Below are positions 44,101 through 54,658 of a stretch of 64,000 nt of DNA, in pieces. The DNA is from Agrypnia vestita. Taxonomy: Eukaryota > Arthropoda > Insecta > Trichoptera > Phryganeidae. The stretch spans positions 62,001 to 126,000 of the forward strand of contig JADDOH010011051.1 of the NCBI GenBank assembly GCA_016648135.1, in the 5' to 3' direction. Within the stretch, counting starts at the first letter, position 1. Each line of letters begins with the position of its first letter. Below the pieces are notes generated by a model. It was not told the DNA's origin and ran no database searches. It was given only the letters and a program-made list of their open reading frames with translations. Made by a program: the position numbers and the translations under genes.

Positions 44101-46660
44101 CGACACGTGTTCCAACAATTATAATAGCCACTTGCTTTACAAGTTTTCGGTTCATCTGTTATTTGAAAATGACAATAGTGGTTTTAAGATATATATTTTC
44201 GATTAGTAGAGATTAAAAAAACTAACCCATAAAAATTAAGTTTTTATTATACTCCCTTTCTCATTTACTAGTTGAATCAGGTTTGGCGCTTACTCCACGC
44301 GTTGGGCTTAAGTCGGGCGACGCTACGAAAGGGAGTAATAAAAAATTTCGAAAAATCCAAAATTATACTATAATTATTAATTTTTTTAAACGAAAATTTC
44401 TTACATGATTTTTACCGTCGCCATGAGTCTGCCTGCAAAGTGTCAGCTCGATTGGATCACGGGAAAGGAAAAAGTTTTTTCGATAGACAAGCAAGCAGAC
44501 GCTACGAGTTAAAAGAAAGGGAGTAAAAACACATTTAACCAAACATTGAATTTTATCATCGCAATTACTTAAAAGTAACATCAAAATAGTTTATAATATT
44601 TTTAATTTTCTATTCCGTAAATTCAAATAGGCGGATATTCACGCACCAATATTTATCTGTTGCAAAATCTCCCGTCCAGCATAAAGACAATCGAATTCAA
44701 CCTACATTGTCAGTCTGAGGAGTTATTCAATTTTATTTTATATTTTTTGTATATCGTATTTTAAAATGAAACTTGTTGTCGGACGACTTCGGAATTCTGC
44801 TCGAATTAACGGTGAAGTTCTGGGAGCAGTCAAGTGTATTTATATAAAAAAAACGGATCATTTACTTATGCGTGAAATAAGATCACGGGAGTCATTCGAA
44901 CAGCTGTTCCGAGTACGCGAATAAACAATTAGAAAGTTATTTTGTCCCTCTAAATGCATTGTTTTGACAGAAAAAGAATTGTTGAAAATCAAAATTCTAA
45001 AAGGACAAAAAAACTAAACCGTAAAAACCAAGTTTTTATCATACTCCCTTTCTCATTTACTAGTGGAAACTGGTTTGGCGAATAACCTACGTGTTGGGCT
45101 CGAGTAGGGCGACGCTACGAAAGTGATAAAAAAAATTCGAAAAATCCAAAATTATAATTTCATCAGTTTTCGTGTCTACCAGATGCGTCGGAGTCTTTTC
45201 ATACAACTTATTCAGTTGTATGAAAAAACCATTAAAAATTTGAAAAATCCAAAATTATACTATAATTATTATTTTTTTAACGAAAATTTGAAAGATCTTC
45301 TTGATCGTCGCCACGAGTCTGCTTGCAATGTTTCAGCTCGATTGGATCACGGAAAAGGGGTTAAAAATCGATTAAAAGTTTTTGCGTCAAGCAGAAGCTA
45401 CGAATTAAAAGAAAGGAATTAATAAAGGAGACTTTTATTTAATAGAAATACGAAAAAATATTGTTCTACCGTCAATATTCCTTAAAAAAGCAACGTTTCT
45501 TTAGACAAAGTGATTTCTATTTCATCTTTCAATTGTTATTTTTTTATGAAACAGAGATGCAAATACGGAATACGTGTCGCATCAACATTTTTACTGTTTT
45601 CAAGATAAGCTAAACACTCGTGCTATAATAATAGGATTAACCTCCTGGTGACCTGGAGTGTGCCTCAAACCACCGACCACTATGGACCTTGGAGAGGTAT
45701 AACCACTACCCCAATAAGCTGTTCCCATTAAATAGCTCATGAAGTTTGATAAATAAGTAATTTTCAAATAGAATTCTGTCACCTAATGTAGAAGAAATTA
45801 CCCCTCCCTTCCTTTATTACAGATATTTAAAAAACTGTTTAATAAGGACGAAAAATGTTATGTTTTTTTTTTAACTACATATTACGACTTTTTTACAATA
45901 AGTTTAAAATATGCACACGACACCTGTATTAGTGAATGAGTATACTGCATAAAATAATTTATTTGTTGTTCAATTATTTTATATTTAAGTACACTGCACA
46001 GTAAAAGTTGTCTTACATGCACGCGAGATCTTTTTATAAATATATATTTATATTTTTCTATATATTATAAAAGATGTGAGATGCTTATGTATGCACATGA
46101 TAATGGAAAAAACTGGATATTCTACACTCAACTTCCCAGAGAGACAAAAGTTTGAAGTCAAAAAAAATGTTTAACGTTAAAAAAAATCATTTCCAGCGTG
46201 CGTGACTAAATAAGGTTGTATTTCTAAATCATCATCATCATTCTTGGCACTACAACCCTTGGTGGGTCTTGGCCTCCTCAATAATTTTCCTCCACTCATT
46301 TCGGTCCAGTGCCAGCTCTATTTGTATCTGTATTTCTAAATACCTTTGTATTTTTTTTCAGGAACTCTCGGTGCGTTAGGAATGGGAGCCCTGGCCATGT
46401 TGGCCGGCAAGGCGCTGATGACGGCCATGATCTCCCTGCTGCTCTCCGCCATCATAGGCCTCAAGTCCCTGACCTCCGGCGGTCACAAGTCCACGACCTA
46501 CGAGATCATCTCAAAGCCCGTGTACTCCCATTCCAACTCCCACTCCTCCAGCCACGAGGAAGGACACGGCGGGGGTGGGCACTCCGGATATGGACACTCC
46601 GGATACGGAAGATCCATGGAAATAGAACTGCCCAAACATCTTCAGCAAGATAAATTATAA
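41181..46660 (+). CDS. Osiris-family secreted protein (DUF1676), complete two-exon gene, 287 aa
   Basis: Exon 1 is 41181-41745 and exon 2 is 46362-46660, with a phase-1 GT/AG intron of 4616 bp that joins into one open frame ending at TAA 46658. An upstream in-frame ATG at 40965 lies before the TATA box, so 41181 (A at -3) is preferred. Residues 1-25 form a signal peptide (WKERFALTAASVLLLLQSG). A KR pair is at 53-54 and cysteines are at 60 and 68 (CDSNYSPTC), the N-terminal Cys region of the family. Residues 159-172 are 14 consecutive glycines, followed by KKGG. Residues about 179-222 form the conserved hydrophobic segment, split by the intron after residue 188. TTYEIISKPVYSHS follows, then a His/Ser/Gly/Tyr-rich tail with two HSGYG repeats. 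The family works in cuticle secretion and endomembrane traffic. The poly-Gly and TTYE region suggest an Osi6/7/9-type member, but this is not certain. Confidence 0.9.
42226..42358 (-). mobile_element. tRNA-derived SINE copy, B box deleted
   Basis: On the minus strand it keeps the head (GTGGTTAGGACTC) and the body (TAGCACAAGCGTTTAGCTTA through TATTCCGTGTTCGCATCTA), but about 35 bp between the A box and the CTCACTCCAG junction are missing, removing the B box. It lies in the Osiris 2 intron. Confidence 0.75.
42458..42997. mobile_element. TA-flanked MITE in the Osiris 2 intron
   Basis: Ends CAGTGTTATTTGTAAAACAT and, inverted, CAGGGTTATTTGTAAAACAT continue as inverted arms through AATAACCTCGCAGGA and AGGAGATATGCGACATCAAA, making most of the 540 bp self-complementary. 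TA lies at both borders (42456-42457, 42998-42999). No coding capacity. Confidence 0.88.
44240..44530 (+). repeat. ACTCCCTTTC-family MITE, best-preserved copy
   Basis: GTTTTTATTATACTCCCTTT through GGCGACGCTACGAAAGGGAG, GCTCGATTGGATCACGGGAA, ACGCTACGAGTTAAAAGAAA and GGGAGTAAAAAC. 291 bp, in the Osiris 2 intron. Confidence 0.78.
45032..45426 (+). repeat. ACTCCCTTTC-family MITE, longer variant
   Basis: Same ends and core as 44240 plus about 90 bp (CGTGTCTACCAGATGCGTCG, TTATTCAGTTGTATGAAAAA) also present in the 23557 copy, so at least two subfamilies exist. Confidence 0.74.
45552..45722 (-). mobile_element. tRNA-derived SINE, divergent head
   Basis: The body matches (AGCACGAGTGTTTAGCTTAT, then GTATTCCGTATTTGCATCT), but the minus-strand head reads GGGGTAGTGGTTATACCTCT and GGTGGTTTGAGG, a different tRNA-like head than the other copies, still with A- and B-box-like blocks. 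Confidence 0.65.
46230..46328 (-). mobile_element. 99-bp LINE scrap just upstream of the Osiris 2 acceptor
   Basis: The 3' end of the same LINE family (ATGATG tail, CCAAGGGTTGTAGTGCC, CCGAAATGAGTGGAGG) is flanked by a perfect 13-bp duplication TGTATTTCTAAAT (46217-46229, 46329-46341). The last nine bases before the right duplication do not match the family and look like filler. The right duplication ends 20 bp before exon 2 of the Osiris gene, within its branch-point/pyrimidine region. Confidence 0.85.
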
Positions 46661-47560
46661 ATCTATATTATTACAAATGTGTGAATCTCGAGGTCTGATT
46701 GAAATCTTGATGATTGGTCTTTTGAAGTCTATTATAATATCGATTATCTAAACAATTTCACTTTTATTTTCTTTGTTTATTTATAATTTTAAAACATTCG
46801 TTATTATTCTGTATTTATTTCCAAAGATTTTTTGTTAAGTTTTCTTGTTTTTATTCTAGTTTAATTTTTACTTCTTTAATATAATTAATATATTTAAACG
46901 AGTACAAAATCTTTAAATACTTTTTATGCACCTCTGTGTCTTTCATTTCAGTTTATTTTTATTTATAAGAAAATCGACATTATACATAGACCTATTTAAT
47001 TTATTACGAACGAAATAATTAGTGTGAATGGAGTGTAGTTGTATAATTTATTTTACCACTAATTAATGTTCATATTTCAGTACTTCTTACGAGTAAATAA
47101 TTTATTTTAAATAACCTTAGAAAATAAATAATTTTTAATATTTATTATCCCTGTGTTACCATTTATTATTATTTCATACCGTTTGCTAATATCATTAGTA
47201 ACGAAGAGTTTTCTGTTATTTTTTTTATATTTTCTTTGTTTTGTTACTTTTTTCTCTTTGTAGAAAATTAGAAATGTTTTTTGTTTTTGTTTTATGTTCA
47301 GTTATTTTTTGTTCTAGTCTTTTATTTTGTTAAGTTATTTTGTGTTATTTTAGTTAATCTTTTATTTTTGTTTGTGTTGTTTTTGTTTTTTATATGTTTT
47401 CTGTGATTTTATGTTACACATTCTTCTGTGATTTCAATTGCTTTAAATATTTTTCTTTTTTTTCCGTATTATTTGATATCAATCTTTTTTTTACCAAATG
47501 AACCATTGATTATTTTTTAATAAAACTATGAATGAAAATAATGTTTTATTTTATCAACGC
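46661..47560 (+). other. AT-rich 3' UTR/flank of Osiris locus 2
   Basis: This U-rich stretch after the stop has no ORF. Candidate AATAAA signals occur at 47123 and 47519, the latter followed by another A/T-rich run. Which one is used cannot be told. No repeat family recognised elsewhere in the window is seen here. Confidence 0.4.
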
Positions 47561-48590
47561 AATAGTAAATATTGTTTTGGTAAATAATGAAGAATTAATA
47601 AAACATTGGAAGGTACCATCATGAAATTGAATATTGCAAATATATGTATACGGGTATTTAAGATTTATCAAATTATTCAAAGGCAGGTTTAAAGTATTTT
47701 TGTTGACGGAAAATGTACGAATTTACCTGTATAAATAAATATATAACAAGAATTTCAAGACTCGGCCCGAAGGGTCAAAAATGTAGTCCGAATTTCATAA
47801 CACAAGTGGCTCGTGGCACGTATTTCTTGAATGCATTACTATTTTTTTAAATCTGAATCACTATGTACTAGTAGGATAATATTTTACACTAATTTAATAT
47901 TAATACTTATTATTTTATTTTTTATTCAGATTTTTAAATAAGTGCCTAATTGTTCTACAGCAGAAGTAATTGAGCAAGTCATGAGTGCTTCAAATCGGTC
48001 AAATCATTGTATCGCACCTCAAGCATCCCATCTTCAATGTTTTTAATGACTTCAAACACGATACGGTGATTAAGGTTTTCGATTCGATTAGTTAGCTTAA
48101 CGTCTGCCATATAAAAAAATAATGAGTCAGATTCTTTAACTTGAATTCTTCACTTAAGTAAACATAGCGAAACATCGCTTTTTATAACCGAGCCATCAGC
48201 ATAAAAGTGTGTTTCAGAAGCTTAAACAATATTCCATTTACAAAAGACAACTTTTAATATCATTGTTGTTGAAGGATCAAAAATGTTCTCAATTATGTAT
48301 AAAATGGAAACCTGAAATCCCACGGAAAAAGTTAAGGCAAAGCGGATGTTTTTAAAAGTATATAATTAGTATAGATTTGTAGAGCATAAGATGTATTATT
48401 AATTATAGATTAATATATATAGATTGTACCATAGATTAGATTAGATGTAAATGTAAATATGTAGGTTGTTATGGATAGTACCTATATTAGTAATAGATTT
48501 AAGAATTTAAAGTGTTAAATACTAGTTAATATACAAATTGTAATATTAACTAACTTAAGATCTTCGGGAGAATGAATCAAAAAAAATTAA
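47561..48590. other. AT-rich sequence downstream of Osiris 2
   Basis: No ORF or repeat recognised. Confidence 0.45.
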
Positions 48591-48745
48591 CTGCAGCATT
48601 GGCGTTATAACCAGAAACTACGATTTGCATATTGAACCAAAAGGTACAATATTCCAAAAATTAAGAAGGCTTCGATGGCTAGATCATGCAGAGGATACGA
48701 ATGACGCACAATCTCCGAAATGGTCAGAAAGGTAAGTTGAAAATA
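48590..48745 (+). pseudogene. Decayed LINE C-terminal scrap
   Basis: KLRRLRWLDHAEDTNDAQSP resembles the LRWLGHVxRM motif of LINE C-termini. No other part is recognisable. Confidence 0.35.
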
Positions 48746-48974
48746 AGGAGACGGATTATATTATTATGTTAATAAAAATGATCCATTTTGACTTCAGCAT
48801 TGGCGGAAAGTATAGAGACCAGTGTATTCTTGAGGACGCTTGGATGCTGTATGAGCGATCATCCTAGTAAACCATATATTTATCGATTAGACCCTCAAAA
48901 TAATATTCATCTCAATAAAGCTTTCTTTAATGCGAACAGGATATTCAACTATTTAACTACTGGTACATACAGTA

Positions 48975-49155
48975 TATCTCCTTGCATTTAAGAAAGACAA
49001 TCGAACTAGTATGTGTAAGCCGCGCGTGCTACGCAAATTGTTTCGTTGTGTTGATGTTTACGAGTATATTATACACCAACACAACGAAACAATGTGCCTC
49101 GCACGCACGGCTTACACATATTAATTTGATTGTCTTTCTTAACTGGAAGATGTCT
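48975..49155. repeat. Foldback element, AAGAAAGAC family, copy 1
   Basis: The left arm ATTTAAGAAAGACAATCGAA, CTAGTATGTGTAAGCCGCGC and ATTGTTTCGTTGTGTTGATG is complemented by ACACCAACACAACGAAACAA, GCACGCACGGCTTACACATA and GATTGTCTTTCTTAA. The loop is about 20 bp. A LINE fragment starts at its right end. Confidence 0.78.
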
Positions 49156-49800
49156 ACATTGACAAAGATTAACAAAGCTGTCAGCGCTGGTTTCTATGGT
49201 TTAAGACAGATCAAGTCTGTAAGAAAATGCCTTCCCCCAGACGCAGCAAAGTCACTGATTAGTGCGTACGTCATCTTGGGGCTGGACTATTGTAACTCAA
49301 TTTATGCAGGACAGCCTAGGACTCAGCTCGATAGACTTCAGTCAGTGATGAATGCTACGGCAAGGCTTATATTCAAGGCATCAAAGTTCTCGCTTCTCGC
49401 GGATATCCTCAATGCTGAAGCAGCTACATTGGCTTCGCCTCCCAGAGCGGATAAACTTCAAACTCTCTGATGGTGTACAAAAGTCTTCAAAGAAAAGCAC
49501 CACAATATTTGATCGACCTCTGTATCCCACACAATATCACTGGAAGACGGTTCACACTGCGGTCAGCTAAATCGGAGGCACTCTGCAGGCTGGTAGTACC
49601 AAGGAGACCTGGAGCCACCAAGTTTGCGGAACGTGCTTTCAGCTTTGCGGGCCCAGCTATGTGGAATCAGCTGCCTCCAGTGCTGCGAGCTATGGAGAAC
49701 CAGAAACAATTCAAGAGCCTAAAAACTCATTTTTTCGGGATGTCGCACCTGTAAAGCGCCCTTGAAGCATCTCTTACGTAAAATAGCGCTGTATAAATTA
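49150..49800 (+). pseudogene. CR1/L2-type LINE 3' fragment with frameshifts
   Basis: KINKAVSAGFYGLRQIKSVR, LPPDAAKSLISAYVILGLDY and CNSIYAGQPRTQLDRLQ, then a shift to LHWLRLPERINFKL and a second shift to MVYKSLQRKAPQYLIDLC, FAERAFSFAGPAMWNQLP and FKSLKTHFF. This order, with LHWLP-like and GPxxWNxLP motifs, is characteristic of the CR1/L2 superfamily C-terminus. The end GCGCTGTATAAATTA plus short ACATAA repeats is the usual 3' tail. Its 5' edge abuts the hairpin element 48975-49155. Confidence 0.8.
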
Positions 49801-49879
49801 ACATAAACATAACATAACCTAACACTACGTTTGGATCTGAAGGTCTAAAGGTGTATACGAATTTCAATTCAAAAAAGAC

Positions 49880-50225
49880 TTGATTAATTTATTTATTTTA
49901 TTTATTTATTTAACGCCCTTATTGGCTTTTACAATATACAGAATTTTATTTTTTTTAAATAACATAAGACAGTTAAAATAATAATACAGTTAAAAGTTAC
50001 AATAATAATTGTTAAAAGGTAATAATAATAATACAGAAAAACAAAAGAAAAACATAAAATCATAAGATAAAATAATAATAAAGTTAAAGGTACAAATAAT
50101 AATAGTTAAAGGTAAAATAGAAAGATTTATTGTCCATTTCCATTTCGTTGGGATGTAAACAATTGTATCAGCTTTGTCCTATAAACAGTTATACTATCAG
50201 CAAAAATGTCAGCCGCCTCTGATTA
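49880..50225 (-). mobile_element. LINE 3' UTR copy, inverted relative to 36300-36680
   Basis: Plus-strand ATTTATTTATT, AACGCCCTTATTGGCTTTTA and TTGTCCATTTCCATTTCGTT are the reverse complement of the 36300-36680 element through GTCAGCCGCCTCTG. A pair of inverted copies 13 kb apart. Confidence 0.6.
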
Positions 50226-50331
50226 ATGAAATAAAGGACGCCTGTCTAGTTTATTTTTCATCTTAAGACCCTGTCATCTTCGTGCAAACGCCCTGATTTG
50301 GTATCTGGAAATAAGAAACTTTTTTTTCAAT

Positions 50332-51009
50332 CGTCCTCATCATCATCAATGACACTACAACCCTTGGTGGGTTTTGGCCTCCTCAATAATCTTCCTCCAC
50401 TCATCTCGGTTTAGTGCCAGCTCTCTCCAGTTCCGAAGTTCTAAGACAGAGATGTCTTTGAGGACGTTGTCACTCCATCTTAATTTTGGCCATCCTAAAC
50501 TCCTTCGCCCTACCGACCTTGAGTTCAGCAGGGACTTTGGTGCTTGATGCTCGGACATTTTCTTCACATGATCCAGCTACCGAAGTCTTCCCAGTTTTAT
50601 AAATTTTGTGACGTTTGGCTCCTTAAACAGAGTATAGAGCTCATTGATGTAACGTCTGCGCCAAAGTCCATTATCTAGAACCCGGCCGAAGATACGCCTC
50701 AAAATTTTCCTTTCACAAACGTCCAGTGCTCGCTCATTCCTCGTAGTTAGTACCCACGTCTCAGCTGCGTACGTGAGCACTGACCTTACAAGCGTTCTGT
50801 ACACTAATATCTTGTTATTTCTGGACAGCAGTCTGGATTTTATCTGCTTTTGTAGGCGGAAAAAGCAGCGATTTGCGCTCACTATGCGCTTCTGCATCTC
50901 TTCTGTAGTATTATTGTTGCTTGTTATCAGGGATTCTAGGTATGTAAATCTTGGTACCGTTTCAAAATTTTTGACTTACACACGAGAGAGTTGGGCTTTG
51001 TTGGGTGCA
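50332..51009 (-). pseudogene. RTE-like LINE fragment, same family as 21652-22116
   Basis: On the minus strand, NFETVPRFTYLESLI, EMQKRIVSANRCFFRLQKQ, LTYAAETWVLTTRNERALD and RKILRRIFG are followed by an in-frame stop near 50575 (Trp codon to TAG in RLRWL), then EHQAPKSLLNSRSVGRRSL and RDEWRKIIEEAK. The tail is ATGATGATGAGG. TTTTTTCAAT at 50322-50331 and 51010-51019 is a plausible 10-bp duplication, though low in complexity. It is longer at its 5' end than the other copies, reaching the RT thumb region. Confidence 0.8.
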
Positions 51010-51363
51010 TTTTTTCAATATTTTAAGATAAAAAGAACCATTAGTTGAACGACCGTGTGTGAGATATCTGATACCGTGAGTCGTTTCGCTGGTTGGGTCG
51101 CGTGCAGAGTTATCTCTGCAATATTATTTGTCATGCCGTGTTCGTATTAGTAACCTGAACTCAACTATGTCAAGTGTGACATATAATAGAAGCGGAAATT
51201 TATTTCAATCTAGAATACTCGCTACGTACCCGGATTGTAGGCATTCTTAATAATTTATATAATTAAAAAATTAAGCGCTTCTGAATATCTATCCAAATAT
51301 AAATAAGTCCTTACACGTGGATACGGATATTCAGTTCAAACGGTGGCTTTTTTTATATTTCAA

Positions 51364-51858
51364 TCAATGTATATTATAAATGTCTCACAGAGACGAAACT
51401 GTATATTTTTATGGGAAAGTAGGTAAAGTGGTCTTTTTGGGTGTACATAAGACTTACAATCTATCGTACGAAATTCATCCGATTTATTAGACAGATAAAG
51501 TATATTGCTAAAAAAATCTCTCTAAAAAATCAAATACAGATGTCTCATTAGCGACATCTGTGGTCATTCAAGGGAAATGAAAAAGCTTTGGGGGCGACCG
51601 TGTTGAGGATCCTTACAACTCACATGTGAAACGTGGCGTACAATTTAAATACATATACAACAAAAAAAAACTAGACATGGTATCCTATCATAAGTAGAAA
51701 TGGCGAACGTTACAATTGTGTAAAGTGATCACTTAAACCAACCGTTCGATAGGTCGTAAGTCCTATGTACACTCAAAAAGACTTCTGTACATACTTTCGC
51801 ATAAAAAGGTACAGTTTCGTCTCTGTGAGACATCTATAATATACAATAACTGATTAAT
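51364..51858. repeat. Hairpin-family copy with spacer between arms
   Basis: Left arm ATGTCTCACAGAGACGAAAC through GTGTACATAAGACTTACAAT (to 51470) and right arm CGATAGGTCGTAAGTCCTAT through GTCTCTGTGAGACATCTATA (51742-51858) are inverted, separated by about 270 bp that include GGCGAACGTTACAATTGTGT. Confidence 0.75.
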
Positions 51859-52029
51859 GATGTCCCTGTAATAAAAAACCCAGTTCTGTTCTGAAAAATT
51901 TGTATATACTCAAAATATTCTTTTTTATTTTTGTTTAATTGGCAAAAGTGCTACTTTTTGTTAGAAAAATTAATGTTAATGGTGACAATTTCATCAGTAT
52001 AAGGGCTATGCAGAATGGACATTTTAATC

Positions 52030-52180
52030 AGTATCAGTATAGAGGACATGCCTGATGATGGACGCTATAATGGGATTCAAAACGTCGGCCAGAGAGGTCG
52101 TATAAACACGGCATAATACTCTAGAAAACACAAAGCAGTAGATTCTGAAAAGCCGTGAAAACCTAATATCATTCAAAATT
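52030..52180 (+). repeat. Copy of the hammerhead-like repeat, single arm
   Basis: CCTGATGATGGACGCTATAA, TGGGATTCAAAACGTCGGCC and AGAGAGGTCGTATAAACACG are followed by the arm GGCATAATACTCTAGAAAAC and AAGCCGTGAAAACCTAATAT. Confidence 0.55.
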
Positions 52181-52287
52181 ATAATGTACAGTATTGATTG
52201 TATTGTTAACTGTAAGTGCACAGTTATTTAGGTGCCAATTAAACTGTATTATTTTGTATATGCGAAATATTTGTGAATATTTATCAT

Positions 52288-52307
52288 TTCCTCTTTATAT
52301 ATATATC

Positions 52308-52341
<34 letters not shown>

Positions 52342-52360
52342 AAAATATATATATATTTTT
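52288..52360. repeat. (AT)n microsatellite with GAGA interruption
   Basis: Long TATATA runs broken by TCTATA and AGAGAGAAAA. Confidence 0.85.
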
Positions 52361-52726
52361 TTTTTGTTTTTTTATCTGCTTTGTGTTAAATAATTAGTAA
52401 CTTCTCGTTTTCTGATTACATTTACAACATCTAAAGAATTAAATAATTTTGAATAATAGTTCTGCTCATTTTTGTTGTAAAGGTACTTAATATCGGCACA
52501 GATTAATCCTAGTGACATGAGTAAGTACCCACTTCTTCACATGTATGTATTTAATTTTACGATAAAGAAATAAATGAAATAATTTTAAACCATGTAGCGA
52601 ACATTAACCAGCAGCAAAAATAGAATTTATCAGAATATGTTTGTATTCAGCTACAATGCGTAGTAAATATTTATATCCTCACTCAAGAGAAAACAATAAT
52701 GAATGCCATACGATATTTGCTATATA

Positions 52727-53257
52727 CGGGGTTATTTGGAAAACATTAATAATCTCACAGGACTATATTCCTGCGTTGATCATGACTCGAAAATATTCAA
52801 GCAGCAATGATCTAATATCAATAGTTAAGGATATATGCGACATCAAAGTTTGCATTTTTTTCAATATTGCTGATTTATTTTTTGTGAATCGTTGAACTAT
52901 CATTACAGTGACTTATATCGAATATGAAAAATTCATTCCCTTTAATATAAGTCAAATAAAAAAATAAGAAGTTTCGAATTCCAATTGGAAACATTGTTAT
53001 TGGAATAAGGGTTTTTATTTTTTTATTTAACTTGTATTGAAACGAATAAAATTTTCGTAATCGATATGAGTTACTGTAATGATAGTCCAACGTTTTACAA
53101 AAAATAAGTCAGAAATATTGAAAAAAAAATACAAACTTTAATGTCGCATATCTCCATAACTATTGATATTAGGTCATGATATCTTGAACCTTTTTGATTC
53201 ACAATCAAGGCAGAAATATATTCCTGCGAGGTTATTAATATTTTCCAAATAACCCTG
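52727..53257. mobile_element. TA-flanked MITE, second copy of the 42458 family
   Basis: 531 bp between TA dinucleotides. Ends CGGGGTTATTTGGAAAACAT and, inverted, CAGGGTTATTTGGAAAATAT; internal GCGACATCAAAGTTTGCAT and its complement match the copy in the Osiris 2 intron. Confidence 0.87.
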
Positions 53258-54009
53258 TATAAACAATATTTACTGAAAAGTAACTAAAAATTTACCTTAT
53301 TGCATTAGACCCGCATTTTATACTGATATTAACTTAGATAAATTCTTAATAAACTCTAAAGATAAATTTGATCCGTTAAACCATTCCATATTATAACAAT
53401 TTTATAATGTTCAGTATTTTGTAAAGGTTTATATAGGATAATCTGTTTATTCTAAAATTGTTTTAATATTAGAATAAAAGAAGAATTTTTCAGAATTCTC
53501 AAACCAAATACCAAAGACAGACAACTAATTTTTTAAAAAATGGAATTAAAATTTTACAATTTACAATTGGGGTTTTGCTAGATAATTCAGAAATGTTAGA
53601 AATCAAAAATTACTTCAACACTAAATGTAATATAATTAATAAGTAATTTAAATTAAACAAATAAACCCATCACCCATCACCACAAATGAGGACACAACCA
53701 CCTAACATTTGAATTCTTTACAAATGTAGGTAATGTATGAAAGTTGCTGTGCGTATCCCTCCTGACGAATTGCAGTTGTGTCAAAATCGATAGACAATCA
53801 ATACGGTTTATGTACAGCTTGTTTATTTTTTGAAATAAATAATAATGTCCAACCACAAAGTTAACGCTAAAAATATATTTAGTTGGATAGTTTATTATAT
53901 TTAGTTGGATAGTTAATAATTGTAAGAAAAAACGTACAAGTAAAAATATCATAAATAACCAATTAAATATAGCCCCTTTTCCTATACTAAGAATTTTTTC
54001 GATAATTAT
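53258..54009. other. AT-rich sequence
   Basis: Contains a small direct repeat (ATATTTAGTTGGATAGTT near 53874 and 53898) and an inverted scrap of the AACTTTGTGGTTA repeat at 53848. Confidence 0.4.
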
Positions 54010-54500
54010 TTAAGCTCACTGATGTATGAAAGAGAAGCCTGGAGCTAGCAGAAGAGGAACGAAAGTAGACTGAATGCAGTGGAGATGAGATCCCTCAGAC
54101 GTATGTGTGCAAATCCAATTATGATGGAGTAAAGAATACAGATATTAGGAATGAATTTTAAGCTGATCTTAGTTAGCATAATTAATAGAATTAAAAAAGT
54201 GTGGCTCAGATGGTTTGGGTGTGTTGAGCAAATGAATGAGGAAAGAATGATAAGAAAGATATATAACGCAAGTGTTGATGGCGCCAGAAAGAGAGGGCGA
54301 CCGCGGAAGATGTGGCACGACCAGATTAACCAGATACTGGAAGATGATCCCATTAGAAGCCTCAACAAAAGACGAGCTTACATGCAAAGATGTATGAATG
54401 TGGATGAGGCGAGAGTTGTATGTCAGGACAAAAGAGTGTGGTGCTCTATCCTCTCTGCCTACCCCCACGATGAAACGGCGTGATAGTAAGTAAGTAAACA
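54010..54500 (+). pseudogene. LINE C-terminal fragment
   Basis: ESRLNAVEMRSLRRMC then, in the frame 54151-54483, RWFGCVEQMNEERMIRKIYN, GARKRGRPRKMWHDQIN, MNVDEARVVCQDKRVWCSIL and SAYP: the C-terminal region common to several insect LINE clades. It ends in TAAGTAAGTAA. The same family occurs in opposite orientation at 54848-55375. Confidence 0.75.
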
Positions 54501-54529
54501 GTCGAGTACTAGGTTTTTTTTAAGGATTT

Positions 54530-54658
54530 TTAATATTTCTTCAAGAAAGAAGCCACTTCACCAAAAGTAACTCGCCTATTTACTAGAACCATCTCTCGAG
54601 CTTGCCGAATCTTGATTTCCGTGGTAGAGGTTGACGTGCGTCCTGCTCCTTCGGCCAT
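54530..54658 (-). pseudogene. Mariner-type transposase helix-turn-helix scrap
   Basis: The minus frame MAEGAGRTSTSTTEIKIRQA followed by REMVLVNRRVTFGEVASFL resembles the GRPSTSTTEEN...VRELVLENRRITIREIAEEL region of mariner/SETMAR-like N-terminal domains. The frame stops after 42 residues. No DDD catalytic part was recognised nearby. Confidence 0.5.

Larger units (their letters stand above)
41746..46361 (+). other. Intron of Osiris locus 2, filled with mobile elements
   Basis: It starts at GTATAA and ends with a T-rich tract plus CAG at 46361. It contains two minus-strand tRNA-SINE copies (42226-42358, 45552-45722), a 540-bp TA-flanked MITE (42458-42997), two ACTCCCTTTC-family MITEs (44240-44530, 45032-45426) and a 99-bp LINE scrap (46230-46328) close to the acceptor. 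No additional exon was recognised. Confidence 0.7.

Noticed and set aside
46309..46653. 114-codon frame rich in Arg over Osiris 2 exon 2
   Set aside because: An out-of-frame shadow of the real exon.
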